Shown here: positions 48,406 through 57,619 of the stretch, one piece after another
Numbering within the stretch: position 1 is the stretch's first letter
How the letters are laid out: each line of letters begins with the position of its first letter
Assembly: GCA_026710795.1 (NCBI GenBank)
Contig: JAPOQK010000005.1
Location: 1-64,000, forward strand
From: Candidatus Poribacteria bacterium
GTDB taxonomy: Bacteria; Poribacteria; WGA-4E; WGA-3G
Direction of reading: 5' to 3'
Length of the DNA stretch: 64,000 bases
The notes under the pieces: generated by a model
The model's input: the letters and a program-made list of their open reading frames with translations, nothing else
Told to the model about the DNA's origin: nothing
Databases searched by the model: none
Translations under genes and position numbers: made by a program

Positions 48406-50520
48406 TTATGCTTTTTCAGCAAGTGCGGTTAGGACTTTATCGGGTGTAATGGGTAGTTCTCGTATACGGACACCGATTGCGTTATAGACAGCATTTGCGA
48501 TTGCGCCAAGTGTGGGAATACACGGCGGTTCACCGACACCCGTGACTTTACGGTGCGTATCAAAAACGATTGACTTGATTTCGGGTATCTCATAAGTTCC
48601 TGGAACTTTGTAATCCTCAAGGTTAGCGTTGAGCATCCGTCCTGTTTGCGGATCCATGATCCGTTCTTCAAGCAAGGTTTGCCCTAACCCCATAATAACA
48701 CCGCCATTGATTTGGCTTTCCGTTGTTAATCGGTTAATTGCCAATCCGCAATCTTGGACTGCGACAATCTTGAGGACTTTGACATGACCTGTTTGTGTAT
48801 CTACCTCAACTTCAGCGAACTGCGTGCCTGCGACACCACCTTGACGAAGTTCCTGATCCCAGTTTCCACCTTCGCTAATACTCTCTTGTCCGAGTAGACC
48901 TGTCGCCTGATTCCAAGTGACCGTATTGGTTCGGTCAGATGCAACGTAGATAGTGCGACTTCCAATACGGAGGTCATCCACGGGTGCCTTGAGTAAAGGA
49001 GCAACGTGTTCAAACAGTTTCTGTTTCGCTGCCATTGCTGCGGTCTTGATAACAGGGGCAACGGATGCTGTTGTCTGACTTCCACCACTACCACCAGAGG
49101 GTAGTCCAGGTCCACTATCCCCTACTTTTACAGAAATATCTGTTGGTGCGAGTCCCAATTCTTCAGCGACGATGATAGCAATGGCAGTCCGAATTCCAGT
49201 GCCGATGTCTTGTGTGCCAGTGACTGCTTCAACGGTTCCGTCAGCATTGATGGTAACACGTGCTTGCGTGCCTCTGCCACCGCCGCCACCCCATTGACCA
49301 CTACCAACACCCATGCCACGTTTTTTAACACCTGTGCCAGAACCGGGGACAGTATTCCGTCTGTGCCATCCGATTTCCTGTGCACCGAGGGTGTACTGTG
49401 CTTGACGCACCTCGCTTGAGTCATTAATGCGACGGAATTCCAATGGATTCATTCCGAGTTTTTCTGCAAGTTCATCCATCAGTGAGTCCATTGCGAATGC
49501 ACCCTGCGGATGACCTGGTGCACGCATAGCGCGTTGGTTGCCAGCATTTGTAGCGACGTTAAACTTTTCTGTTTTCCGATTTTCTACGTGATAGACATAA
49601 GGTGCTTGGAATCCTGCACCACTGGAGATACCACCTGTACCGTAGCCGCGCATATCATAAGCAACGAGTCGACCATCACTTGATGCACCTGCCTTCACAT
49701 GTTGTGTCATTGAAGGTCTATTTCCAGCAACAAGGTGTTCCGCCTTACGTGTCAGCATCAATTTTATCGGTTTGCCGGTGATACGTGATAATTGTGCTGC
49801 AGTATGTCCTTCTACCCCAGGACCGAATTTGCTGCCAAAGCCGCCACCCATGTGTTCTGTGATGACTCTGACTTGGTTCGCGGGTATATCAAAGCGACGC
49901 GCGAAATCGTTTCGGACTCCAAAAACCGCTTGTGTAGATGCCCAAACGGTAAGATTCTGTTCATCTGTCCATTCAGTGACGTGTCCATGTGTTTCTAAAC
50001 AGACATGCGTTTGGACAGGCGCGTGATAGGTGGCTTCTACCGTAACTGCTGCCTCCTCAAAACCTGCTTTCACGTCTCCCTGTTCGTTAATACCGGGATT
50101 ACTCTGATTTCCCTCCCAATCGCGTATCTGCGGGGCATTTTCTGCCATCGCATCCGCTTCTGTAACAACGAAAGGTAATTCTTCTAATTCAACAAAAATC
50201 AACCGTAGTGCGTCTTTAGCAATGTCGTCTGTTTCTGCTGCGACCGCTGCGATCTCTTGCCCTTGGTAACGCAGTATTCTACCTGCTTCTGTTAACGGCA
50301 TAACCGCTTGTACACCGGGCAAGGCTTCGGCACGACTAAGGTCAATATCCATCACGGTTGCATGTGCAACATCAGACCGTAGAATCCGAGCAAAGAGCAT
50401 TCCCGGACGATTGATGTCATAAGTATACTTTGCTTTTCCTGTAACTTTATCCTTACCGGACAAACGGGTAATACGCTTGCCAATAAGTCGAGATTGACTT
50501 GCTTCTCCCCATGATGCCAT
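48406..50520 (-). CDS. Aldehyde/xanthine oxidoreductase molybdenum-binding subunit (PaoC-like)
   Basis: 704 aa from ATG 50520 (AAGGAG at 7 nt). RITRLSGKDKVTGKAKYTYD is the usual N-terminus; GGGFGSKFGPG and GSGGSQTTASV are molybdopterin-contact loops; GVGEPPCIPTLGAIANA near residue 670 holds the catalytic Glu. The length matches PaoC (YagR). It oxidises an aldehyde or N-heterocycle using the Mo cofactor, which the moaDE genes at 56865-57555 help make. Without its own leader it would be carried across the membrane by the Tat-tagged Fe-S subunit. Confidence 0.93.
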   Translation of the reverse strand: MASWGEASQSRLIGKRITRLSGKDKVTGKAKYTYDINRPGMLFARILRSDVAHATVMDIDLSRAEALPGVQAVMPLTEAGRILRYQGQEIAAVAAETDDIAKDALRLIFVELEELPFVVTEADAMAENAPQIRDWEGNQSNPGINEQGDVKAGFEEAAVTVEATYHAPVQTHVCLETHGHVTEWTDEQNLTVWASTQAVFGVRNDFARRFDIPANQVRVITEHMGGGFGSKFGPGVEGHTAAQLSRITGKPIKLMLTRKAEHLVAGNRPSMTQHVKAGASSDGRLVAYDMRGYGTGGISSGAGFQAPYVYHVENRKTEKFNVATNAGNQRAMRAPGHPQGAFAMDSLMDELAEKLGMNPLEFRRINDSSEVRQAQYTLGAQEIGWHRRNTVPGSGTGVKKRGMGVGSGQWGGGGGRGTQARVTINADGTVEAVTGTQDIGTGIRTAIAIIVAEELGLAPTDISVKVGDSGPGLPSGGSGGSQTTASVAPVIKTAAMAAKQKLFEHVAPLLKAPVDDLRIGSRTIYVASDRTNTVTWNQATGLLGQESISEGGNWDQELRQGGVAGTQFAEVEVDTQTGHVKVLKIVAVQDCGLAINRLTTESQINGGVIMGLGQTLLEERIMDPQTGRMLNANLEDYKVPGTYEIPEIKSIVFDTHRKVTGVGEPPCIPTLGAIANAVYNAIGVRIRELPITPDKVLTALAEKA

Positions 50521-50589
50521 CTGTTTTCTCCTTTTCAATACATGACACGTTCAAATTGACTACCCTACAAAAGTGAGGGAATATTGAAA

Positions 50590-51234
50590 CTACATCTTCT
50601 CTGAAGCGGTTTCAACAGCGTCAAATATAAACGGGTAAGTGCCGCAACGACAAGTGTTGCCCGATAAGCCGTCCTTAATCTCTGCGAGCGTCGGTTTTTT
50701 GTTTTCGTTCAAGAGTGCCACGGATGAGACGATGAATCCGGGTGTACAGAATCCGCACATCGATGCATCGTGCTGGATAAATGCATCTTGCACGGGATGC
50801 AGTTCATCTCCATTGGCAATGCCTTCTACGGTTGTTATCTGTTTCCCTTGTGCGTCCATTGCGAGCATCATACAGGCATAGACAGGTTTGCCATCAACTA
50901 AGACAGTGCATCCCCCGCATTCACCTTTGTCGCATATAAGTTTAGCACCTGTCAGATCAACATAGTTTCCTTCCGTATCAATTCCATCTCGCAAAACTGA
51001 TAGCAATGTAGTGCGTGCTTCAACTTCAATCTGATATACTTGGTCATTGATATTCAACTGAATTTCCGCAGTGGAGATGGCTTCGTCCGTTTGTGCATCC
51101 GCTTTTTCTGGAGCACCGACTAATACAGCTGCTGGTGCGACGGTTGCAGCAACGGTTCCTGTACCTACACCCTTTAAGAAACTTCGACGCGAAATATTCG
51201 TACCCTTCTTTTTCTCCTTTTCTTTATCTGACAT
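50590..51234 (-). CDS. Aldehyde oxidoreductase [2Fe-2S] subunit with Tat leader (PaoA-like)
   Basis: 214 aa from ATG 51234 (AGGAGG at 6 nt). The Tat leader SRRSFLKGVGTGTVAATV is at residues 14-31. The plant-type ferredoxin cluster uses CDKGECGGC plus a later Cys (VYACM), and the second cluster CGFCTPGF and CRCGTY. The leader is strikingly like that of the sulfatase at 11776, at DNA level too. It directs the heterotrimer to the periplasm as in PaoABC. Confidence 0.92.
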   Translation of the reverse strand: MSDKEKEKKKGTNISRRSFLKGVGTGTVAATVAPAAVLVGAPEKADAQTDEAISTAEIQLNINDQVYQIEVEARTTLLSVLRDGIDTEGNYVDLTGAKLICDKGECGGCTVLVDGKPVYACMMLAMDAQGKQITTVEGIANGDELHPVQDAFIQHDASMCGFCTPGFIVSSVALLNENKKPTLAEIKDGLSGNTCRCGTYPFIFDAVETASEKM

Positions 51235-51476
51235 ACCTTCCCTCCTTTCGTGTGTATCCAATGCCTAAAATAATAAACCGATAGTCGTTAATCCATAGGT
51301 CTGGTGCGTTATGAAATACCTTCAGTCATAGGTTTATATATCTAAGTTCTTCGTAAAATATATCACGTTTGACTTTTTTTATCAAGCGGAATTATTTAAA
51401 TAGATATGTAATTTTCGCCATGTGTTTTTCTGTTAGAATCACAAAAAGCACAGAAGGGTTTTAGTTTGCTGATGTT

Positions 51477-51623
51477 TTGTCTGAATCAGGATTATCAGGA
51501 TTGTGAGTTTGAAACTATACATCACATATCTAAGTATAGATGTTTATCTATTGAAAGGAACCTCGAAATACCATATTCATAATCCTGGAAATCTTGTAAT
51601 CCTGATAATCTTGGTTCAGACAA
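51477..51623. repeat. 26-bp inverted repeat of 9-nt AATCCTGAT units
   Basis: Arms 51477-51502 and 51598-51623 are reverse complements with three mismatches. Each is built of ATCAGGATT (or AATCCTGAT) units and ends in TTGTCTGAA/TTCAGACAA. The unit is the same as the GGTTCAGACAAT-tailed array seen near 22512, 36570 and 62160. The rest of the 600-bp gap (51235-51863) shows nothing identifiable. Confidence 0.65.
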
Positions 51624-51863
51624 TTAATCATGCAAATTCTGGTTCAGAAAAAACTTAAAAGAAAATAATATGTGGATATTTATCGTAGAATAGGGTAACA
51701 TATTAGCATATTGATTCGTCTAAAAAGAGTTCTACCAATTGATCCAACTAATTCAAATGCGGTGGATGTTTCAATAAAATTCTGATAATAACTACATGAA
51801 TAGAAACCTTAGTGGCGAACATGCCTAAACGATTATTACACTATCTAAGCATAAGGAGTTATG

Positions 51864-52196
51864 ATGGCTGAACATACTTTTGAAATCACCGACGATACAT
51901 TCGAAGGGATGGTGATTCAATCAGACACCCCTGTCGTTGTTGACTTTTGGGCAGAATGGTGCGGTCCGTGTAAAATGATAGCACCTATTTTGGATGATCT
52001 TGCCGCTGAAAATGCCGACACTTTCAAAGTCGGAAAAGTCAACGTGGATGACAATCGTCAAACAGCGATGAAATACAGTGTGCGGAGCATTCCGACCCTT
52101 CTTGTATTCAAAGATGGAGAAGTAGCGGATCAGATTGTTGGCGCAATGCCTAAAGATGCGCTTAAGAAGAAAATCTTGGATGTTATCAAGAAGTAA
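51864..52196 (+). CDS. trxA: Thioredoxin
   Basis: 110 aa from ATG 51864 (AAGGAG at 5 nt; the ATG just before is too close). The redox motif is W32-C-G-P-C36-K, with DFWAEW before it and the cis-Pro in RSIPTLLVFKDGE. Cytoplasmic disulfide reductant. Single-gene unit followed by a hairpin. Confidence 0.96.
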   Translation: MAEHTFEITDDTFEGMVIQSDTPVVVDFWAEWCGPCKMIAPILDDLAAENADTFKVGKVNVDDNRQTAMKYSVRSIPTLLVFKDGEVADQIVGAMPKDALKKKILDVIKK

Positions 52197-52242
52197 CCTA
52201 ACGCAACATTAGATCTATCCTCCTCATTGTGGAAGCAGCAGA

Positions 52243-52264
52243 GCCGAAGCATAACCGCTTCGGC
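52243..52264 (+). terminator. Hairpin after trxA
   Basis: GCCGAAGC (52243-52250) and GCTTCGGC (52257-52264) with a 6-nt loop; outer bases (GAAGC...GCTTC) extend the pairing. A short GGGTTTTG follows. Probable terminator of trxA ahead of the Kdo transferase gene. Confidence 0.6.
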
Positions 52265-52316
52265 AGGCTTCTGCGAGGGTTTTGTCCTACCAAGTTCCTT
52301 TTCGTAACACCACCTC

Positions 52317-53603
52317 ATGTTTTGGCGATTTGTCTACAACGCGCTTGCACTTCCCATTATGTTTATCGGCTTTCATGTGGCAGCGTGCTTTAATCGCAAA
52401 TTTCGTGAGGGAATCATTGAACGACGAGATGTCTTTGAAAAATTAAACCGTCAACTCAACGATGCCCGAAATATAGAGAAAACTGCATGGTTTCATTTTA
52501 CCTCTGTCGGAGAATTTGAACAAACGAAACCGCTAATTGAAGCGATTTATGCAGATACACGAATTGTCTTAACTTTTTTCTCACCTTCTGTTGCACCAAA
52601 TGTAGAATCTTATCCTTATGTTGATGCGGCTGTATTTCTTCCCTTTGATACCCCTCGTAATGCAGAACGTTTGATTGATCTCATTCAACCTACTTGTCTA
52701 ATCTTTTCAAGATACGATATATGGCCCAACCTTGTCTGGAAAGCATCCAAATACAATATTCCTACCATTATTATTGCTGGAACAGTTCAATCTGGTTCTA
52801 AACGTCTTTCTCTTCTTGCAAGGTCATTTTTTCGGAGTGTGCATCGGCATATAACGTTACATTGTGCTATTTCGGAAGATGACGCAGCTCGGTTTCAACA
52901 ACTGGGTTCTACAAATGAACAGGTTGTCGTAACTGGTGATACCCGTTATGAGCAGGTGTACGGACGCGCACTTTCGATTGCACCCGATACAGTCTTTTTC
53001 CACGGACAAGATACTTTAAAGCATCCCATCCTCATTGCTGGCAGCACATACTCAGATGATGAGGCAGTTGTATTTGAGGCGTATCAGATTCTTCGGAAAG
53101 ATATACCTGACGGTAGGCTACACTTAATATTGGTTCCACACGAACCGACACTTGATAGGATAACGGAAATTAAAGCAGAATTGAATAAGAAAAAAATAAC
53201 ATATCTTTGTTATTCAGAACTCAGTAGCGATGTGAATTTGGAGAGCATGGATGTTCTCATCGTTGACACAGTAGGGATTTTGGCTAAGCTATACCAATTA
53301 GCAGATATTGCATTTGTTGGAGGGAGTTTTCACGGTAGCGTGCACAATGTTATGGAACCTGCTGCAATGGCGAAACCGATTCTATTTGGACCGACGATAC
53401 AGAATGCTTACGAAACGTCTCTTTTACTCGAAAAAGGAGCGGCGAAACTTGTACATACACCACAACAAATGGCTAAGGTTATCACAGAATGGCTGGACAA
53501 CAGCGAGTCAAGAATAACTACTGGCAACATTGGAAAGCAGTTGGTTGAGGAAAATCTTGGGGCAGTGGAACGGACTTTGGAACATTTGCGAAAATATGTG
53601 TAA
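52317..53603 (+). CDS. waaA: 3-deoxy-D-manno-octulosonic acid (Kdo) transferase
   Basis: 428 aa, the expected length. An N-terminal membrane helix (FVYNALALPIMFIGF) anchors it to the inner membrane. TSVGEFEQTKPLI holds the catalytic Glu. RYDIWPNLVW, VVTGDTRYEQV, GGSFHGSVHNVMEPAA and FGPTIQNAYE are GT30-family motifs. It attaches Kdo to lipid A, so the organism makes LPS. There is no strong ribosome-binding site. Confidence 0.94.
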   Translation: MFWRFVYNALALPIMFIGFHVAACFNRKFREGIIERRDVFEKLNRQLNDARNIEKTAWFHFTSVGEFEQTKPLIEAIYADTRIVLTFFSPSVAPNVESYPYVDAAVFLPFDTPRNAERLIDLIQPTCLIFSRYDIWPNLVWKASKYNIPTIIIAGTVQSGSKRLSLLARSFFRSVHRHITLHCAISEDDAARFQQLGSTNEQVVVTGDTRYEQVYGRALSIAPDTVFFHGQDTLKHPILIAGSTYSDDEAVVFEAYQILRKDIPDGRLHLILVPHEPTLDRITEIKAELNKKKITYLCYSELSSDVNLESMDVLIVDTVGILAKLYQLADIAFVGGSFHGSVHNVMEPAAMAKPILFGPTIQNAYETSLLLEKGAAKLVHTPQQMAKVITEWLDNSESRITTGNIGKQLVEENLGAVERTLEHLRKYV

Positions 53604-53643
53604 ATTGATTGGCAAGAAAGCACGGTACGATAGAAATGCTTTC

Positions 53644-54087
53644 TTATCGTTCAATTTCTGTTGACTTCAAAGCCTGTTGAAAGTCTTCTGGAGTGTTTGC
53701 AAGGATTGCTGCACGATGTAACTGCTTAAGACGGTCTAAGTCATCAATTGCATCAAGCACGGGTTTGAAAGCATTTGCTGCTTCAAGTTCCAAACGTAGT
53801 TCCAACACCTCAAGGATATCTTCAAGAGCACGTGTCTTTATTCCTTGTTGTATTCCTTGTTGGAGAGCTTCTGCCGTCGCTTTTTCAGTTAAATATTCAA
53901 CGAGAGGAGATTCGTGCATGGTTTCCTCCGAAATAATATCTATAATCATTTGATGTTCGTAAACTAAATTTCCTATGACAGCCTTTCCAGCAAAATACGC
54001 TGGCTTGTCCGGTACCTCTACGGTATCCGAAACTTGAACACAACGTCTTAACCATTGTTCAGCGTCAACATCCGCAAGACGTTTCAT
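53644..54087 (-). CDS. Rpn/YhgA-like C-terminal region protein
   Basis: 147 aa. The middle EALQQGIQQGIKTRALEDILEVLELRL is the typical C-terminal helix of Rpn (PD-(D/E)xK, formerly transposase_31) proteins, but the nuclease domain that should precede it is absent. The ATG overlaps the stop of the upstream gene as TAATG, so it is translated with it. Either a truncated remnant or a small stand-alone protein. Confidence 0.5.
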   Translation of the reverse strand: MKRLADVDAEQWLRRCVQVSDTVEVPDKPAYFAGKAVIGNLVYEHQMIIDIISEETMHESPLVEYLTEKATAEALQQGIQQGIKTRALEDILEVLELRLELEAANAFKPVLDAIDDLDRLKQLHRAAILANTPEDFQQALKSTEIER

Positions 54088-55130
54088 TAGCGTAGTGGAA
54101 TAGTGTCCGTGTCCGTTTTAGTCTGGTAGCGAATTGTTAACATCGGACGCAGATTTTCATCGACTACCTCTTTTGATGAGAAAGTAATTGGTGCAGTCCC
54201 ATCCCGTAATGCGAAAAGATATCCGTAGTTGTAATCAGGATTTGCAACCCAATAACGAACGGCATCTGTGATTAAATCGCTTTTGAAGGTATAACGTTTG
54301 TTTGACTCTTGAATTTCAAAAGCACCATCAATTCGATGTGCGACATCATCAGAACCGTTGTAATCACTTTGGTTATCGCCATCAATCCCTGCCAACATGG
54401 CTTGTGCAGGAGGTTTATTCCATGGCAAGTTGCGATGTAATGCGCTGTTATATGTGAGTTCGTCCTCTTGTGCGCGGTCTGATTTTCCTCTGCCTTCTTT
54501 CCACGGAAGCAGAACACGACGGAGTATCAAGGTCTGAGCAGAATCTGTTTCAAATTGCTGGGCATGTAGACTTATTGTCGCATCCAAGACCTGTTTTGGA
54601 TCTCGGATAGCCATATCTTCAAATGCATCATAGAGGTCAAAAGCAACAAAAAAGACACTGCCAGTCGGATTACATTGAAGGGTTGATTCAGCCCCAACGT
54701 TGTTGTTACGTGTTTTTCGGTCTTTACTGACAATCAAACTGGTATCCTGTGAGCTGCCAGAAAATGTAACCGCGTTTCCCGTGCCGAAGGTTATTTCGTT
54801 TTCGGCAGGTAGTGTTAAGTCTATCTCTGTTTTTGTGTTTTTAAGTGATAGACGGTAGGATTTTCCTGTCTCTAACGGTGAAGTGAGAATCAGCACGCGG
54901 TTTAAACGTTCATCAAGCAGCGCAAATTCAATTTTGACATCCGGTATAATCTGATAGAATGATAAATCTTCAACGGTATCTGCTTGCAACTCTCCATCAA
55001 ATTGCAATTGAAGTGCAGTCTGAGAAAGTGGTTCTGCTTTTAACAGTTTAGGTGTGTTTTCTGCTTGTTGACTGTCAGATACCAAGAACACAAAAAATAG
55101 AATGGATATAAATGTTAATAACGCCTTCAC
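54087..55130 (-). CDS. Secreted DNRLRE/CBM96-like domain protein
   Basis: 347 aa from a GTG at 55130, which has TGGAGG 6 nt upstream; the ATG at 55148 lies before that site. Signal peptide MKALLTFISILFFVFLVS. An Ig-like domain (ALQLQFDGELQADTVEDLSF) leads into a DNRLRE domain (VFFVAFDLYD, RRVLLPWKEGRG, DAVRYWVANPDYNYGYLFA). This fold binds polysaccharide in known examples. It lies 21 bp after the NAGPA-domain gene. Confidence 0.8.
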   Translation of the reverse strand: MKALLTFISILFFVFLVSDSQQAENTPKLLKAEPLSQTALQLQFDGELQADTVEDLSFYQIIPDVKIEFALLDERLNRVLILTSPLETGKSYRLSLKNTKTEIDLTLPAENEITFGTGNAVTFSGSSQDTSLIVSKDRKTRNNNVGAESTLQCNPTGSVFFVAFDLYDAFEDMAIRDPKQVLDATISLHAQQFETDSAQTLILRRVLLPWKEGRGKSDRAQEDELTYNSALHRNLPWNKPPAQAMLAGIDGDNQSDYNGSDDVAHRIDGAFEIQESNKRYTFKSDLITDAVRYWVANPDYNYGYLFALRDGTAPITFSSKEVVDENLRPMLTIRYQTKTDTDTIPLR

Positions 55131-55151
55131 CTTGTACCTCCAATACATAAA

Positions 55152-56354
55152 TTATTTCGTAACCTTTGTAATAAAGACCGCATTAAGCACCTCACGTTCT
55201 CGATTGCCTGACGGTTTATTGATCACTTCATCATTTACCACAAAGGTACTTGAGGAACCACCATCAAGATTGATTGCTTCAGTCGCACCAAGTTCAATAA
55301 GAATGCTGGCAAGTTCGTAAAGTGTTAAGCCGGTGCTATACTTAGGTTGCCGTCCGTCTGCGACAACTAAAAACAGTTTATCGGCATTGTACCCCAGAGC
55401 TGTCCGCGGTTCATGGCTTAGGTTTAGTTCTTGGTTGCGTTTACCGGGGACATGTTTCTTTTCTTGATTGTGTTTATCCACAAGTATTTGATTTATTTTT
55501 CCATTTCTGAGCAGTCGTAACCTTCCACCAACGGCATATCGGACTTGATTCCATTCAGGTGGTGAAAGCGTAACGGTGAGTTTACCACTTGCACCAGGAA
55601 TAAGTTTGTTGACACTTGGGGTTTTTACTTGAGTACTAATCCAAAGGATTGCACCGTCTCGCGGTATTGCACTGTTTCCATCACTTGAAACCGACTTTAC
55701 CTGATAAGGATGTGTATAGTTTGGTGTCAATGGCAGTTTGAGTCCACTGAGCATTATTTCTTTCCCTCTACGTCGGTTGGTCCGTGTTGATTCTCCGAGG
55801 CGCGGGGTATAAAGTATCACTTTGCATCCATCAAGTCGACGTTGATTTATACAGCCAATTTCCAATGATTGGTTGTCAATCTGCAGGTTTGATTTCATTT
55901 TCACGGGAGAACTCAAGAATTCACCGGTCTCTGTAACACCAAAGCATGCATCTGTATCTGTCGGATGTGTGATGAGTTCTCCATCTTGGACATGAAGGCT
56001 TTCCAAAACGCCACCGTATCCCCGCATATCACCGAGAACACCAAAGCCACCGTTAACTGCTACGACAACCCTACGGTCTCCGCGTTGTGTCCGCCGTTTT
56101 GCTATAGAACGAACAGTCTCTTTTCCCAGCACTTGAGAATTTGCAAGTGCTACTTCAAAATGCAAGGTAGACTCTTTCCTAGACATCTCAGCGACATAGA
56201 GGACACAAGTTTCAACATCCCAATCGTATTTGTAGATATTGAGTCCAGGTAACTGATCTGGAAAGAGTTGTGTCTTTTTTCCAGCTGCATGAGCAACAGG
56301 TATAAATAGGCATATAATTGATATTATTATGCCCAACCGATGTCCAAAACGCAT
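55152..56354 (-). CDS. Secreted phosphodiester glycosidase (NAGPA-domain) family protein
   Basis: 400 aa. Signal peptide (1-23, ending AHAAG). NAGPA/DUF2233 motifs: VVVAVNGGFG, RTALGYNADKLFLVVADGRQ, and TLYELASILIELGATEAINLDGGSSSTF. In human NAGPA the domain removes GlcNAc from phosphodiesters; bacterial members act on exopolysaccharide or wall glycans. Two bases separate it from folB, so it is in the same transcript. Confidence 0.88.
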   Translation of the reverse strand: MRFGHRLGIIISIICLFIPVAHAAGKKTQLFPDQLPGLNIYKYDWDVETCVLYVAEMSRKESTLHFEVALANSQVLGKETVRSIAKRRTQRGDRRVVVAVNGGFGVLGDMRGYGGVLESLHVQDGELITHPTDTDACFGVTETGEFLSSPVKMKSNLQIDNQSLEIGCINQRRLDGCKVILYTPRLGESTRTNRRRGKEIMLSGLKLPLTPNYTHPYQVKSVSSDGNSAIPRDGAILWISTQVKTPSVNKLIPGASGKLTVTLSPPEWNQVRYAVGGRLRLLRNGKINQILVDKHNQEKKHVPGKRNQELNLSHEPRTALGYNADKLFLVVADGRQPKYSTGLTLYELASILIELGATEAINLDGGSSSTFVVNDEVINKPSGNREREVLNAVFITKVTK

Positions 56355-56356
56355 GC

Positions 56357-56716
56357 TTACTCCTTCTCACGATATATCTCTACTGCAAAGTAGGCGATCG
56401 GTTGATTAATTGGGGGATGGAGTTTCTTGACAATAAGATGGACTGTCTCTACAGGAAATTGTCTTAATATTTCTGAGCAAATTGTCTCTGCAAGTGCTTC
56501 AATCAGGTGAAATGACTTTTGTGTGCCAATATCAACAATGAGATCAACGACTCCTGCGTAATCAATCGTGTCCTCAAGCGCGTCGGATTTACCAGCATCA
56601 ACAAGTGAACACCCCAATGCTGCATCTATTTCGTAATGTCCACCGACTTCACGTTCTGCTTCAGGCACACCGTGGTTGCCATGAAATTTGATACTTTTTA
56701 TGATGATTTTATCCAT
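56357..56716 (-). CDS. folB: Dihydroneopterin aldolase
   Basis: 119 aa from ATG 56716; a GTG three codons earlier is also possible. IKFHGNHGVPEAEREVG, the Glu in DTIDYAGV, SFHLIEALAETI and VKKLHPPI (catalytic Lys) are FolB hallmarks. It splits dihydroneopterin in folate synthesis. No other folate genes are near; it seems to be the first gene of a run with the secreted proteins downstream. Confidence 0.9.
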   Translation of the reverse strand: MDKIIIKSIKFHGNHGVPEAEREVGGHYEIDAALGCSLVDAGKSDALEDTIDYAGVVDLIVDIGTQKSFHLIEALAETICSEILRQFPVETVHLIVKKLHPPINQPIAYFAVEIYREKE

Positions 56717-56864
56717 TTTTTTCACTGTTTGATTCAGTCCATATCTATCTCTATTTTAGCAAATGGACTCTCAAAAATCAATCCTAAATTTGACTCACAT
56801 CTCTTGTTATGATATACTTTTAGACACATAATTCTAAATGGAAATAGAGCAGCAAGGAGACCTA

Positions 56865-57119
56865 ATGAAGGTTACAGTCAAATACTTTGCCGTATGCCAC
56901 GAGATGTTAGATAGATCCGAAGAAGAGATGCAGCTGCCGAAAGGTGCTACCGTCCAAACGATTTTAAAAAGACTTGAGGAAGAATGGCCTGAAATTGCTG
57001 AGTTTTACGAAGTGATGCAAATGTCTGTTAATTGGGAATATGCCACCGAGAATACTGAACTAACAGAGGGTGATGAAGTGGCGTTGATTCCTCCTGTAAC
57101 AGGGGGAAGAAATGTTTAA
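56865..57119 (+). CDS. moaD: Molybdopterin synthase small subunit, with extended C-terminus
   Basis: 84 aa from ATG 56865 (AAGGAG at 5 nt). Ubiquitin-like beta-grasp protein: VKYFAVCHEML, LPKGATVQTILKRL, EGDEVALIPPVTGG. Unlike canonical MoaD the Gly-Gly is not terminal: three residues (Arg-Asn-Val) follow. The extra codons double as the GGGGGAAGAA leader of moaE, whose ATG overlaps by 8 bp. Thiocarboxylate formation requires a free terminal Gly, so trimming or an alternative mechanism is implied. Confidence 0.9.
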   Translation: MKVTVKYFAVCHEMLDRSEEEMQLPKGATVQTILKRLEEEWPEIAEFYEVMQMSVNWEYATENTELTEGDEVALIPPVTGGRNV

Positions 57120-57555
57120 GATTACCACGGATGTCATTACAGGTGCAGAGGTCCGGGAAGCGGTAGAGGCACCGGATGCCGGCGCGGTGATTCTGTTCTT
57201 CGGAACCGTTCGGGATAATACCGACGGTAGACCGACAAAATACCTCGAGTATGAGGCATATCCTCCAATGGCTGAAAAGAAGATGGCGGAGATTGCTGAT
57301 GAAATAGCAGATAAATGGGGTATTCATCGCGTGGCAATGATTCACCGTATCGGTAGGTTGGAAATAGGCGAAGTAAGTGTGGCTGTAGCGGTAGCTTCTC
57401 CGCATCGCAAAGATGGTTTTGAAGCCTGTCAATATGCGATGAATCGACTGAAACAGATTGTGCCTATTTGGAAACGCGAGGTGTGGGCAGACGGTGAAGC
57501 AGAATGGGTGAAACCGGATGCTGTCTTCTTTGAAGAACTGCCTGAAAGGACATAG
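57112..57555 (+). CDS. moaE: Molybdopterin synthase large subunit
   Basis: 147 aa, usual length. VILFFGTVRDNTDGR, YLEYEAYPPMAEKKM, IHRIGRLEIGEVSVAV, SPHRKDGFEACQYAMNRLK and WKREVWADGEAEWV include the conserved Arg and two Lys of the active site. With MoaD it inserts sulfur into precursor Z. It is translationally coupled to moaD. Confidence 0.95.
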   Translation: MFKITTDVITGAEVREAVEAPDAGAVILFFGTVRDNTDGRPTKYLEYEAYPPMAEKKMAEIADEIADKWGIHRVAMIHRIGRLEIGEVSVAVAVASPHRKDGFEACQYAMNRLKQIVPIWKREVWADGEAEWVKPDAVFFEELPERT

Positions 57556-57619
57556 TTGGCTGTCGGCTTCATATAATGCTAAATACTATAAAAGATAATT
57601 TTATAGGTGGCAACTTATG

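Noticed and set aside
53644..54087. Transposase
   Set aside because: Only the C-terminal helix of the Rpn/YhgA family is present; no catalytic domain and no insertion-sequence ends around it.
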